From assembly GCA_050247075.1 (NCBI GenBank), contig JBFWUW010000026.1:1-64000 (forward strand): a DNA stretch of 64,000 nucleotides. Reading direction: 5' to 3'. Made by a program: the position numbers and the translations under genes. Positions 1-8,036 of the stretch are shown piece after piece. Origin of the DNA: JBFWUW01 sp050247075 (GTDB taxonomy: Bacteria > Planctomycetota > Planctomycetia > Pirellulales > JBFWUW01). Numbering within the stretch: the first letter of the stretch is position 1; the number at the start of each line of letters is the position of its first letter. A model generated the notes under the pieces. It searched no databases and had not been told where the DNA came from. It saw only the letters and a program-made list of their open reading frames with translations.

Positions 1-1669
1 CGCTCCGGCATTCGCGCATCTGCCATGACAGTGCTCCTTGTGAAAGAAACAAGAGACGGTCATCGGTGGCGCAAATCTCATGCCATTGTCGCGGGGCGTT
101 CCATTTTTCAGTTGTTTGGCAGCCTCTTAGATGGTGGCCGATTTCACTGCTAGGACTCCCCATCAAAAACCTGCCTGGCGGGATCAATACCAGCGTGATG
201 CCGACGCCGTTTTGTCCCTCCACGGGGCGATTGAGGTATTTCGCCCAAGCAGCTTGAGCAGCCTGAGCTTCCTTCGCCGGTCGGGGACCATTCGCGAAGT
301 CGAACATCTCAGGCATGCCCGCAACTCGGGGGAGTGGCTTCAACGCGGGCGGCGGCCCAGGATCGAGGGGAACCTGTTGCGATGTTGATGCTGGCTCTAA
401 AGCATCGTTGGGGAAAGGCAGGCTGGTGTTTGCGGCGTGGTCTTTGTAGCCGCGTGCAGCGATGAACGTCACGATCAGCAAGAGGATTGCTGGAACCCCC
501 GCAATACAGGCCGACGTTACGAAACGTCTCAGACGTCGCTTGATGGTTGGTTTTTTTCTGGACAACCTGGTTTGGATGGCTATTCCCCCAGCATTCGCCC
601 GCCTCAACGCTTCCACGAAGTCACTGCATGACGGCCAGCGATCATGTGGAGCCTTAGCCAAGGCTTTGGCCACGATTGCCTGCTCTTCGATTGGCAGCAT
701 CGATAGATCGGGCTGCTTTGAGATGTGCCCCAGCATCAACTCTGGAGATTCGCCCGTGAACGGCAATCTTCCACCACGCAGATGACAGTAGGTTATGCCC
801 AGTGAGTATTGATCGGAGTGGCTCGAAGTCTTGCCACTGTAGAACTCGGGAGCCGCGTACTTTGGCGTCATGCCGCCAGTGTGACTGATGGCGGTTTGAT
901 CCACGAGCAGCCGTGCAAGCCCGAAGTCACCGACCTTGAGGCTGCGTCCTACCAGTAGCAAATTCTGAGGTTTGACATCGCGATGCTGTACGCCACCCAA
1001 TTTGCCATCGCCGGTCGGATGGGACGGCTCGTTCAAGAAATCCAAGCCTTCAGCCGCTTCGGCCATGTACCGCAGCAATTCATTGGCAGGAATGCCACTC
1101 AATCCTTGTTTGTTGGCCTCCTCTAGCCGATCTGCCAAGGTGCGATCGGCCAACTCCAGAGCCATGATGAGCCAGCCATCTTTTTCCCAAGAGCCCGAGA
1201 ATCCGAGCAGGTGCGGATGGCGGATCGACTTAAGGAGTTCTAACGCACGTTGTTCGCGGTCGCCGAACTGCATTCCCAGCCGCACAAACTTGAGTGCGAT
1301 CGGCACGCCGCCCGGTGCGAACGCCCGCCAGACCTCACCGAAGCCCCCACGTCCGAGACATGTTTCCAGCCGATAACCGGGAATCGGCTCGGTGCCTGGC
1401 TGCAACCCGCTGGACCGAGTGTTGCGTTTCCCAGGCAAGCGTGTGTCTTGCTGCACCGCCGATTGCGTGTCGCTCGAACCGACCTGGCGGCGAATTTCAC
1501 GATCGACCCGCTTGAGCTTTTCCGCCACTCGCAAGAACTCGTTACGGGCCTCATCGGGAACGGAGGCGAGGCATACTTGGGCGAATTGGTAGAGGGGACT
1601 ACCAGGGTGGGCTTCTTGCCACTCCTCCCACTGGTCGAGCCAGGCGTTGATCTGCGTCTCGTCTTTCAT
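1..1669 (-). CDS. Ser/Thr protein kinase, partial, runs off left edge
   Basis: Reads from an ATG at 1669 to the left edge without a stop (about 556 codons), so the true C-terminus is outside the window. A charged helical leader (residues 1-90) precedes a Hanks-type kinase (about 95-340): glycine loop GRGGFGEVW, ALKF lysine, HRDVKPQN catalytic loop, VGDFGLA magnesium motif, KYAAPEF. One membrane span (AGVPAILLLIVTFIAA) follows, so the tail should lie outside the cytoplasm. The tail begins like a formylglycine-generating-enzyme domain (LVLIPPGRFLMGSP) but then loses resemblance, and a ribosome-binding site plus ATG at position 26 opens another frame just before the edge. Kinase assignment is firm; whether the C-terminal domain is intact, truncated or frame-shifted cannot be decided here. 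Confidence 0.85.
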   Translation of the reverse strand, partial: MKDETQINAWLDQWEEWQEAHPGSPLYQFAQVCLASVPDEARNEFLRVAEKLKRVDREIRRQVGSSDTQSAVQQDTRLPGKRNTRSSGLQPGTEPIPGYRLETCLGRGGFGEVWRAFAPGGVPIALKFVRLGMQFGDREQRALELLKSIRHPHLLGFSGSWEKDGWLIMALELADRTLADRLEEANKQGLSGIPANELLRYMAEAAEGLDFLNEPSHPTGDGKLGGVQHRDVKPQNLLLVGRSLKVGDFGLARLLVDQTAISHTGGMTPKYAAPEFYSGKTSSHSDQYSLGITYCHLRGGRLPFTGESPELMLGHISKQPDLSMLPIEEQAIVAKALAKAPHDRWPSCSDFVEALRRANAGGIAIQTRLSRKKPTIKRRLRRFVTSACIAGVPAILLLIVTFIAARGYKDHAANTSLPFPNDALEPASTSQQVPLDPGPPPALKPLPRVAGMPEMFDFANGPRPAKEAQAAQAAWAKYLNRPVEGQNGVGITLVLIPPGRFLMGSPSSEIGHHLRGCQTTEKWNAPRQWHEICATDDRLLFLSQGALSWQMRECRS

Positions 1670-1703
1670 GCCCGTTGGCCGGTGGCAGCGTCGATTTTGT
1701 CAG

Positions 1704-1771
1704 GCCGCATCGGTGCGGCATTGCGAAATCCGTTCAGACCAAAATTTCAAATGCCGCACGGATGCGGCATT
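1704..1771. repeat. Two palindromes of a dispersed REP-like family
   Basis: Positions 1704-1719 form GCCGCA-TCGG-TGCGGC. Positions 1750-1771 form AATGCCGCA-CGGA-TGCGGCATT, a perfect 9-bp stem with a 4-base loop. The second copy is identical to the one at 49079-49100, and the stem recurs with another loop at 54373-54394. They lie upstream of the kinase start, outside any gene. Confidence 0.75.
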
Positions 1772-1960
1772 TGCCGACCGGCCAGTTTTAGCAGGTCCGG
1801 CAGGCTTATAAGCGATTCCCTGGCAAGGAGAATATCCTACGAACCGGCAAGGCATGGAGCAATGATTTGCCGGGAACTGCCCGCTTTGTGCCTGGCCATC
1901 CGGGGCCAGCGGCTTGAGGTGGTTACGTTCCGATTTTCCGGCAATAGCTGGCTAAGGGGC

Positions 1961-1966
1961 TACAAT
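1961..1966 (+). promoter_or_regulatory. TACAAT -10-like box placed for a leaderless transcript
   Basis: TACAAT ends exactly six bases before the ATG at 1973, so a start site at the usual distance would fall on the start codon itself. No good -35 box or Shine-Dalgarno is visible. Weak, sequence-only evidence. Confidence 0.25.
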
Positions 1967-1972
1967 GTCTCC

Positions 1973-2119
1973 ATGAACATCCTCTTCCTCCACGGTTGGC
2001 AGTCGATGCCTGGCGGAATTAAACCGACCCTCCTCGTCCGGCATGGCCACGAGGTCATCAACCCAGCCCTCGATGACGACGACTTCGATGCCGCTTTTCG
2101 CACGGCCTATCGGAGGTGA
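1973..2119 (+). pseudogene. N-terminal fragment of a small alpha/beta hydrolase
   Basis: A 48-codon frame starting MNILFLHGW and continuing to INPALDDDDFDAA matches the first strand and oxyanion-hole region (LHGW) of small serine hydrolases of the alpha/beta fold. Family members continue with a nucleophile elbow (GxSxGG) and run to about 180 residues; here a stop follows at 2119 and the next gene begins three bases later. I read this as a truncated remnant rather than a functional enzyme. The frame could still be expressed, because the TACAAT box is immediately upstream. Confidence 0.6.
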
Positions 2120-2121
2120 AA

Positions 2122-2469
2122 ATGGACCTTAATGAAGAACTTCGGGCGTGTTTTGGTGACTATGAGTCTGACGAGAGGTCGCAGGCTTGGCAGGACATTA
2201 AATCGTCGTTGCAGGTTGGCAGTCTCGTCAGTGGCAGGGTCGTGGCTCGAAGGGCTTTTGGAGTCTTCGTGGACATTGGACTTGGCTTTCCGGCCTTGAT
2301 CCTCGTCGTCAAGTTGAACGATGCCGAGAAGGCTCCATACACCTCAATGGAGATGTATCCAGCGATTGGAGATACAGTCGAAGGACGAGTCTGTGCATTT
2401 GCCGATCACAACCGCCAGATTGGACTCAGCCAGTTGGAAGACGAACCGATGTTTAATTCCCCGAGTTAA
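2122..2469 (+). CDS. S1 RNA-binding domain protein
   Basis: 115 residues. Start chosen at ATG 2122 because GGAGG lies six bases upstream; a GTG at 2116 is in frame but too close. Residues ~33-100 form one S1/OB-fold repeat: VGSLVSGRVVARRAFGVFVDIG, shortened here to its core GRVVARRAFGVFVDIG, then VGDTVEG-type return strand (IGDTVEGRV) and IGLSQ. Single-S1 proteins bind RNA or ribosomes in many bacteria. No partner gene is adjacent; upstream is a hydrolase remnant and downstream a flavoprotein-like gene. Exact role unknown. Confidence 0.8.
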   Translation: MDLNEELRACFGDYESDERSQAWQDIKSSLQVGSLVSGRVVARRAFGVFVDIGLGFPALILVVKLNDAEKAPYTSMEMYPAIGDTVEGRVCAFADHNRQIGLSQLEDEPMFNSPS

Positions 2470-2637
2470 AAGACGATCAGCGGAATGAAATCACACACAG
2501 AATACCTGACCTTCAACCTGTTGCCAGACCAGTTGTACGGATCTTAATAGCGGCTCCCCGCTGTGCTGTGACAACATCTTTCTCCGGCAAATTAACGGCA
2601 GGGCTATCCCAACTTTCGAGATGTCTTGGACTCCTCC

Positions 2638-3255
2638 ATGCGACAGTTCTCCGGCGACATCGCTTTCACCCCAGCAGCGAAGGCCATCCAAGTCGAGAAA
2701 GGCTCTCGCTCCAGGTATTCCAACATGGAAATGGGCGGTAGTTGGGAGACGACGGTAACGCCGGAAATGGAAGCGTTTCTGACCGATCTGGATATGTTCT
2801 ATTTGGCGACGGCGAATGCAGAGGGTCAGCCGTACATCCAATTCCGTGGCGGATCTCCGGGTTTCCTCAAGGTCGTGGACGAAAAGACGCTGGGCTTCGC
2901 GGACTTTGGGGGCAATCGCCAGTTCATCACGGTCGGCAATATCTCGGAGAACCCCCAGGCGTTCATCTTCCTGATGGACTACGACCGCAGCCGACGCATC
3001 AAGCTCTGGGGCAACGCCCGTGTCGTGGATGACGATCCGGCCTTGCTCGACCGGCTGCGTAATTCGTCCTATCCAGGGAAGGTCGAGCGGGCCATGTTGT
3101 TTGAGATCGAAGCGTGGGACGTGAATTGCCCGCAACACATCCACAAACGATTCTCGCAGCGGCAGATCGCCCCGGTGATCGAAGAACTCCATGCCAAGAT
3201 CGCAAAACTTGAAGCCAAGCTGGCCACTCTGGAATCGAAAAGACAAGGCTCGTGA
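2638..3255 (+). CDS. Pyridoxamine 5'-phosphate oxidase-like (split-barrel FMN) protein
   Basis: About 205 residues. The core (FYLATANAEGQPYIQFRGG, LGFADFGGNRQFITVGN, FLMDY) is the split-barrel flavin-binding fold of the PNPOx-like superfamily, in the long form that starts with DIAFTPAAKA. The C-terminal 45 residues are a short coiled coil (IEELHAKIAKLEAKLATLE), which is typical of this subfamily. ATG 2638 fits the family start; an in-frame TTG at 2626 is an alternative, and neither has a clear ribosome-binding site. Likely substrate: unknown oxidised small molecule. It lies 148 bases before an Old Yellow Enzyme gene, so both could act in redox detoxification; that link is inference. Confidence 0.85.
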   Translation: MRQFSGDIAFTPAAKAIQVEKGSRSRYSNMEMGGSWETTVTPEMEAFLTDLDMFYLATANAEGQPYIQFRGGSPGFLKVVDEKTLGFADFGGNRQFITVGNISENPQAFIFLMDYDRSRRIKLWGNARVVDDDPALLDRLRNSSYPGKVERAMLFEIEAWDVNCPQHIHKRFSQRQIAPVIEELHAKIAKLEAKLATLESKRQGS

Positions 3256-3402
3256 GCGAGCAGTCCTCACGCCTTCTGCGTACTTGGCCATCGCACAGGT
3301 ACATTCTATCATTTCTCAAATAAATCGTCGTGGGAGTTGGCCAGAAGGAAGACTGAACCCCTCGTACCAAACCAAATCTTCGTCAACAAGCACGGATACT
3401 CC

Positions 3403-4512
3403 ATGTCGAACAACGTCCTCTTTCAGCCCTTCAATCTGCACGGACTCAATCTGCCCAACAGGATCGTTCTGGCTCCGATGACCCGCTCCAGGGCCGGAAC
3501 CGCACGTCAGCCAAATCGCCTGATGGCCGTTTACTATGCCCAGCGGAGTTCGGCGGGCCTGCTTATCACCGAAGCAACCACGATCTCAGAAGAGGCGAAT
3601 GGTTGGAACGAGTCGCCGGGCGTCTATACCGACGAAATGACGGAAGGCTGGAAGCACACGACCCAGGCCGTGCATGAGAAAGGCGGGGTGATCTTGCTCC
3701 AGCTTTGGCATATGGGACGTGCCTCTCACAGCAGTTTCCACAACGGAAAACCCGCTGTGGCTCCTTCGGCAATCAAGATCAACGAAGAATACATTCACAC
3801 GCCCATTGGGAAGCAGCCCCACGAAGTCCCCAGGGCATTGGAAACCACAGAGATTCCACGAGTCGTCGGTGACTACCAGCGAGCCGCTGAACGAGCGAAA
3901 GCGGCTGGCTTTGACGGAGTGGAAATTCACGGGGCAAATGGCTACCTCATTGACGCCTTTCTTCAGTCGAAGACGAATCACCGGACGGACGAGTACGGCG
4001 GGAGCGTGGAAAACCGCTACCGCTTTCTTAAGGAAGTGGTCGAGGCGGTCACGTCTGTTTGGCCCGCCAATCGGGTGGGCGTCCGACTCTCGCCGAACGG
4101 AATGTTCAACGACATGGGATCCCCGGATTACCGAGATCAGTTCACTTTCGTCGCCAGCCAGCTCGACCGCTTTGGTCTGGCGTACTTGCACGTCATGGAC
4201 GGGCTGGCCTTCGGCTTCCACAAGCTCGGTGAGCCAATGACGTTGGCTGACTTTCGCAAGGTGTTCCACGGTCCGCTCATAGGCAACTGTGGATACACCC
4301 AAGCAGAGGCTGAGAAGGCGATTGCAGAAGGACACGCCGACCTGATTGCCTTCGGACGCCCCTTCATCAGCAATCCCGATCTGGTCGAACGCTTCAAGAA
4401 TGGCTGGCCCCTCTCCGAGCCAGCACCGATGTCCGACTGGTACTTGCCCACAGGAGAAAAAGGCTACACGGACTTCCCGACGTATCGGCAAGCGGAAAAA
4501 ATAACGAGTTGA
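3403..4512 (+). CDS. Old Yellow Enzyme family alkene reductase (NemA-like)
   Basis: 369 residues, the normal length for an FMN-dependent ene-reductase of the N-ethylmaleimide-reductase group. Hallmarks: LPNRIVLAPMTRSRAG at the N-terminus, QLWHMGR, the substrate-binding HGANGYL, FLQSKTNHRTDEYGGS, and the C-terminal phosphate-binding segment IAFGRPFISNPDLVERF. It should reduce activated C=C bonds or nitro compounds with NAD(P)H in the cytoplasm. Start at ATG 3403 because the family begins just before LFQPF. It is followed by a decayed paralogue (4536-5042), which suggests a past tandem duplication. Confidence 0.95.
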   Translation: MSNNVLFQPFNLHGLNLPNRIVLAPMTRSRAGTARQPNRLMAVYYAQRSSAGLLITEATTISEEANGWNESPGVYTDEMTEGWKHTTQAVHEKGGVILLQLWHMGRASHSSFHNGKPAVAPSAIKINEEYIHTPIGKQPHEVPRALETTEIPRVVGDYQRAAERAKAAGFDGVEIHGANGYLIDAFLQSKTNHRTDEYGGSVENRYRFLKEVVEAVTSVWPANRVGVRLSPNGMFNDMGSPDYRDQFTFVASQLDRFGLAYLHVMDGLAFGFHKLGEPMTLADFRKVFHGPLIGNCGYTQAEAEKAIAEGHADLIAFGRPFISNPDLVERFKNGWPLSEPAPMSDWYLPTGEKGYTDFPTYRQAEKITS

Positions 4513-4535
4513 CGACAAGCGACAGAGGACAATTG

Positions 4536-5042
4536 ATGCCAGTGCAACCGGGACTGTTTACACCCGTGAAGGTCGGCCCGCTGGAACTGCCCAACCGCAT
4601 CGTCATGTCTCCCATGACACGGATTCGGACCGATGAAGGCTGTGTTCTTTCCGAGAGTATGGTTCGGTAATACTCGCAGCGAGAAACTGCGGGCCTCATC
4701 ATCACCGAAGGAACGCACCCCAGCCCGATGGGTCGTGGCTATGGCCGAAGGACTGCCCCGCCTTTCAATCCCATCGACATCCTTCGTTCGATATTCACGG
4801 GCACGTTGCTGGCGGTGGGCGGATTCAGCAAGGCCACAGGTGAGGCCGCGGTCGGTGCGGGCCATGCTGATCTCGTCGAAATTGGCAGGCCGCTCATCTC
4901 CAATCCCGATCTAGTGGAGCGGTTTCGGCATGACGCCCCGCTGAACTCCCCAGACGTGCGGAAGTTTTATGGAGAAGACGATCACGGCTTTACAGACTAT
5001 CCGACTTTGGGGGAGGAGAAGCGGCCAGTAAATGCTCAGTAA
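4536..5042 (+). pseudogene. Decayed second Old Yellow Enzyme gene
   Basis: Begins MPVQPGLFTPVKVG then LPNRIVMSPMTRIRT, clearly an ene-reductase N-terminus. A TAA at 4668-4670 interrupts the frame, after which family sequence resumes in the same frame (YSQRETAGLIITEGTHPSP), then jumps straight to the C-terminal region (GHADLVEIGRPLISNPDLVE). Roughly 200 central residues, including the HGANGYL active-site segment, are missing. One nonsense mutation plus an internal deletion makes activity impossible. Confidence 0.9.
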
Positions 5043-5149
5043 ACTGAAGGGACTTTCCATCAACCCGTCTTTTGGGGTTGGTTGTCGCTTTCTCTTCGAA
5101 CGGCTAGCCTAGCTGGTTCGTTCACCAGCCCAAGTCAAAGGAGTGCCAA

Positions 5150-5440
5150 ATGGCAAAGAAGAATGCAAACGGTCGGAAGCCAAGCGGAGCGGCGGGGATC
5201 GCCATTATTGAAGACGACGCTGAACTGCACTCGGTTCCCGAAGCTGCGGCCCGTGCAACGAACGAAGTCGAAACGATCCCCTCGAAACCCAAACGAAAAG
5301 CCAAAGAGGATCAACAGCCCAATGGCAATGTTGGGATTAGCGAGATTCGCAAAGCCGCTGCATTTGCCAACTCAGTTGGCGGACTCGACAAAGCCATCGC
5401 TCTACTCCAAATCCTGAAAGTGGCGAAGGACGTTCAATAG
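5150..5440 (+). CDS. Small hypothetical protein
   Basis: 96 residues with a good ribosome-binding site (AAAGGAG) eight bases before the ATG. The first two thirds are low-complexity and basic/acidic (KKNANGRK, KPKRKAKE), and the last third is a predicted helix pair (EIRKAAAFANSVGGLDKAIALLQIL). No family recognised. The helical tail is the conserved-looking part and could be an interaction module. Transcribed in the same direction as its neighbours but with more than 100 bases on each side, so probably monocistronic. Confidence 0.6.
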   Translation: MAKKNANGRKPSGAAGIAIIEDDAELHSVPEAAARATNEVETIPSKPKRKAKEDQQPNGNVGISEIRKAAAFANSVGGLDKAIALLQILKVAKDVQ

Positions 5441-5547
5441 ACAATTCGTGAAAACCGAATGCCGCTCTTAACCAGGGTGGCTTTCTTTTTATCGCTTGCG
5501 AAGTGGGAGGAAAAGTCTCAGACCTCACACCAACCGAGGGTGTCAGT

Positions 5548-6003
5548 ATGGAAATCGAGATCATTGAGTCGCCCATTCGGTTTCACCTGCACGGCGTCGG
5601 CGGCGATGTCGAGAACGAGCGATGCGGCGATGTCGGGTTTCGCCCGATGAACGAAATGTGGCAGGCGGTAAAGGGGGCCAAGATTTCGACGACTGGCATC
5701 AACCATTGGGTTTACCTGCCCGACGACAAAATGTTCGTCGGCGTTGAACTCCGTGGCCTACAGCCGTCCCCGATTCCCGACCCACTAGAACCGCTTGAGT
5801 TCGAGTTGCAGCGATACATGAAGCATGTCCACGTTGGCCCATATCAAGCATTGCCTCAAAAATGGAAAGATTTGAAGGCCGAGCTTGCCGCTCGTGGCGA
5901 GGTCATCGGCTCGCCGTCGCTGGAAGTGTACGGCCACCACTGTGACGACCAGTCAAAGCTGGAGACGACCATCCTGATCGGCCTCCGGGCGAAACCGGCG
6001 TGA
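5548..6003 (+). CDS. GyrI-like / effector-binding domain protein
   Basis: 151 residues. The start ATG 5548 leads directly into the first strand (MEIEIIESP). The pattern of an N-terminal strand, an INHWVYLPDDKMFVGVEL segment, the HVGPYQALPQKWKDL helix and a final ILIGLRAK strand matches the GyrI-like/SHS2 fold that binds small hydrophobic ligands and forms the sensor of multidrug regulators. No DNA-binding domain is attached, so it is a stand-alone ligand-binding protein. Similar orphan proteins are common in planctomycetes; the ligand is unknown. Confidence 0.7.
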   Translation: MEIEIIESPIRFHLHGVGGDVENERCGDVGFRPMNEMWQAVKGAKISTTGINHWVYLPDDKMFVGVELRGLQPSPIPDPLEPLEFELQRYMKHVHVGPYQALPQKWKDLKAELAARGEVIGSPSLEVYGHHCDDQSKLETTILIGLRAKPA

Positions 6004-6229
6004 TCGAGTTTGGACTTGCCAGCACCATTGCATCAACGAGATGGCTTCCATCACAGAAGCAGAAGCCCCGGGGCCGGATCCTCTCATACGTCCGTTACTT
6101 GAATCGATTTCTGGCCGAGACTTGCTCACCAGTCACGGGGACATGATCGCCGCAACTCCTCCAACTCCATTGTGAACGGAAGCGTGAAGTCGTCCTAGAA
6201 GTCCTACTCGGGACGAGGGAGACTTATAA

Positions 6230-6862
6230 TCATTTACCTCCCTCCTCGTGCAGACCTGCTTGAATCATGGTTGCGATGGCCTCGGCATCTTCGCCGCCCT
6301 GTACTCGCAACGCCCGAACGACTTTCTCCCTTCGTTCGACCGGATGGTTCTGACTAAGTTTGAACTTGCCTTCAATCCTCTCGATTTCAATGCTGAAGCC
6401 AACAATCTGCGATAGCAGCCGATCCACGAGTACCTCGTCGGAGTCGAAAGTCCATGGTTTAAAAATGGGAGCTTCGTAGAGAGAGATGCTGTCCTGAAGG
6501 ATCTTCAGAAGAGCGTTCTTGTCGTGGATCATCCGAACCCTGCCGTAGGCGTGGACGGCGGTGTAGTTCCAGGTGGGGACGACGTTCTCTGCTTCGTACC
6601 ACGATGGCGAGATGTAAGAGTGCGGGCCCGAGAAGACGACCAGGGCCGTTGACGTTTCGAGTTCCCGCCAATGCGGATTGGCTCGTGCCATGTGGCCAAT
6701 GAGCGTGCCATGCAGCCCGTTAGTGCGGTCGAGAAGAAATGGCAAGTGGGTCGCAAAGGGAACGGCAGCGACCTGGCTGACGAGGAGGCCGAAGCTTTCC
6801 GTCTCAATCAAGGTGTGCAACTTGCTCAGGTCAGATTCGGCGAAATGGGGAGGGACATACAT
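6230..6862 (-). CDS. paiB: PaiB-type FMN-binding transcriptional regulator
   Basis: 210 residues, full family length. Starts MYVPPHFAE and carries the family signatures FGLLVS, ATHLPFLLD, GTLIGHMARANPHW, FSGPHSYISPSWYE, VPTWNYTAVHAYG and KLSQNHP. PaiB proteins are split-barrel FMN-binding proteins first described as negative regulators of sporulation and protease genes in Bacillus; in other bacteria they often act in stress or polyamine responses. No paiA acetyltransferase is adjacent. Monocistronic, minus strand. Confidence 0.93.
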   Translation of the reverse strand: MYVPPHFAESDLSKLHTLIETESFGLLVSQVAAVPFATHLPFLLDRTNGLHGTLIGHMARANPHWRELETSTALVVFSGPHSYISPSWYEAENVVPTWNYTAVHAYGRVRMIHDKNALLKILQDSISLYEAPIFKPWTFDSDEVLVDRLLSQIVGFSIEIERIEGKFKLSQNHPVERREKVVRALRVQGGEDAEAIATMIQAGLHEEGGK

Positions 6863-6980
6863 CGTTGTGGTTCCGCGGTCAGGTAGGTCACTGCGTACTT
6901 CGCTTTCGACGCCGAATCTCCACGGCTGGCTCGCCCGGCAAGATAAGAGATCGCGATCGCACTCGCCAACGGCAATCTCT

Positions 6981-7688
6981 TTACGCGACGAGTCGCTCCA
7001 CCATAAGGCCGAGTAGCTCCTTCATGCTCATCCGATGTGACTCGACTTTGAACGAACGAGCGATGCATTCAAACGTCGAGTCGTGAAACCAGAAAATGTA
7101 ATGACTCAAGTCCTGCCAGGATTCTGGCCGGTACATGTGGTGGACGCTGTTGATGGCCTCGATCTCCTTGAGCCAGCGTGAATTGACCACACGCTGTGCT
7201 TGGTAGGCTTCAAGTCCCTTGCCGTTTAGTGGATGGCCCTCGAACACTTCATCATTTGGGGCACCGAGCCTTGCCGAAATGCAATGCTCGAACTCGACCA
7301 GTCCCAATGGCTTTGATTGCTGATCCCGAGCACTCTTAATCGTGACGTAGCTGCCATCCCAATTCGGATCAGATTCCCTGACCAGAAACGCCAAAAAGGC
7401 CCGATAGTCATTCACAAGCAACTGCGGCATCGGAGCACCAATGTCCCATTTCAGTGGGAAGTAACAGGGTTCCGCATATTCTTCGCCTCTTGCGGCAGCT
7501 AAATGACGCTCCAGCAATAGAACTTCCTGGTCGGCAGCGTGATACTCTTCCCACTCGCCTCCCTTGTGTTTCGGAGCAAGTGCCGCACTCGCTCGCTTGA
7601 GCCGTGCCCGTGCGTTTTCCAGCCTGCATTCGAGGTCTGGGATTTCGTTCATTCTTGGCTTCTGGAAAACGGGGGGTGTTGGTGCCAT
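6981..7688 (-). CDS. Hypothetical protein with N-terminal coiled coil
   Basis: 235 residues from ATG 7688; an internal ATG (MNEIPDLE, 7652) is an equally possible start. Residues ~15-75 are a heptad-like helix (LECRLENARARLKRASAAL, then QEVLLLERHLAAA). The remainder is a globular domain with conserved-looking aromatic and histidine residues (WDGSYVTIKSA, SVHHMYRPESWQDL, YIFWFHDSTFECIA). No family recognised. The composition suggests a soluble cytoplasmic protein. Confidence 0.65.
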   Translation of the reverse strand: MAPTPPVFQKPRMNEIPDLECRLENARARLKRASAALAPKHKGGEWEEYHAADQEVLLLERHLAAARGEEYAEPCYFPLKWDIGAPMPQLLVNDYRAFLAFLVRESDPNWDGSYVTIKSARDQQSKPLGLVEFEHCISARLGAPNDEVFEGHPLNGKGLEAYQAQRVVNSRWLKEIEAINSVHHMYRPESWQDLSHYIFWFHDSTFECIARSFKVESHRMSMKELLGLMVERLVA

Positions 7689-7724
7689 GGCGAAAGGGAA
7701 ACTGCGTGAGATAGGTACCGAGAG

Positions 7725-7946
7725 CTAGCCTCGCCCACCTTCACAGCACGTCTCGCAGATACGGTGGCAGCGAGAACACTGGAACTTCGCACGGATTTCG
7801 ATCAGTTCACCGCCGCAAACGGGGCATGCCGGTCGAGGAGAGTTCTGCCGGTTCTGATGAGCAACTGCGTACACACTATTGTCTTGTCCGATGTTATTCG
7901 TGGTCTCTTGCTTACTCCTGGTGTACACAAACGATTTCAAAAACAA
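7725..7946 (-). CDS. Small zinc-ribbon protein
   Basis: Up to 73 residues. The C-terminal half is a clear zinc ribbon (CPVCGGELIEIRAKFQC, SRCHRICETCCEGG), with three CxxC-type pairs. Very short proteins ending CETCCEGG are frequent in planctomycetes, usually 45-55 residues, so the real start may be the GTG at about position 7876 rather than the ATG at 7946. Function unknown; binding of nucleic acid or a protein partner is plausible. Confidence 0.6.
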   Translation of the reverse strand: MFLKSFVYTRSKQETTNNIGQDNSVYAVAHQNRQNSPRPACPVCGGELIEIRAKFQCSRCHRICETCCEGGRG

Positions 7947-7951
7947 CCGTA

Positions 7952-7969
7952 GTCAAAAGCTCATTTGAG
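7952..7969. repeat. Short repeat GTCAAAAGCTCATTTGAG, copy 1
   Basis: This 18-mer is identical at 54416-54433 and nearly so at 49181-49198. It is an imperfect palindrome. Here it lies just upstream of the zinc-ribbon gene. Confidence 0.5.
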
Positions 7970-8036
7970 ACCAAGTGGCAGGATCGAATTGTCACATTGA
8001 AATCAAGCGAATTGGTGTTTTGGAGCGACCAAAAAA

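Noticed and set aside
2491..3312. Minus-strand frame opposite the PNPOx-like gene
   Set aside because: Shadow of a recognisable plus-strand flavoprotein-like gene.
3586..4518. Minus-strand frame opposite the ene-reductase
   Set aside because: The plus strand encodes a full-length known enzyme; the minus frame has no domain or start signal.
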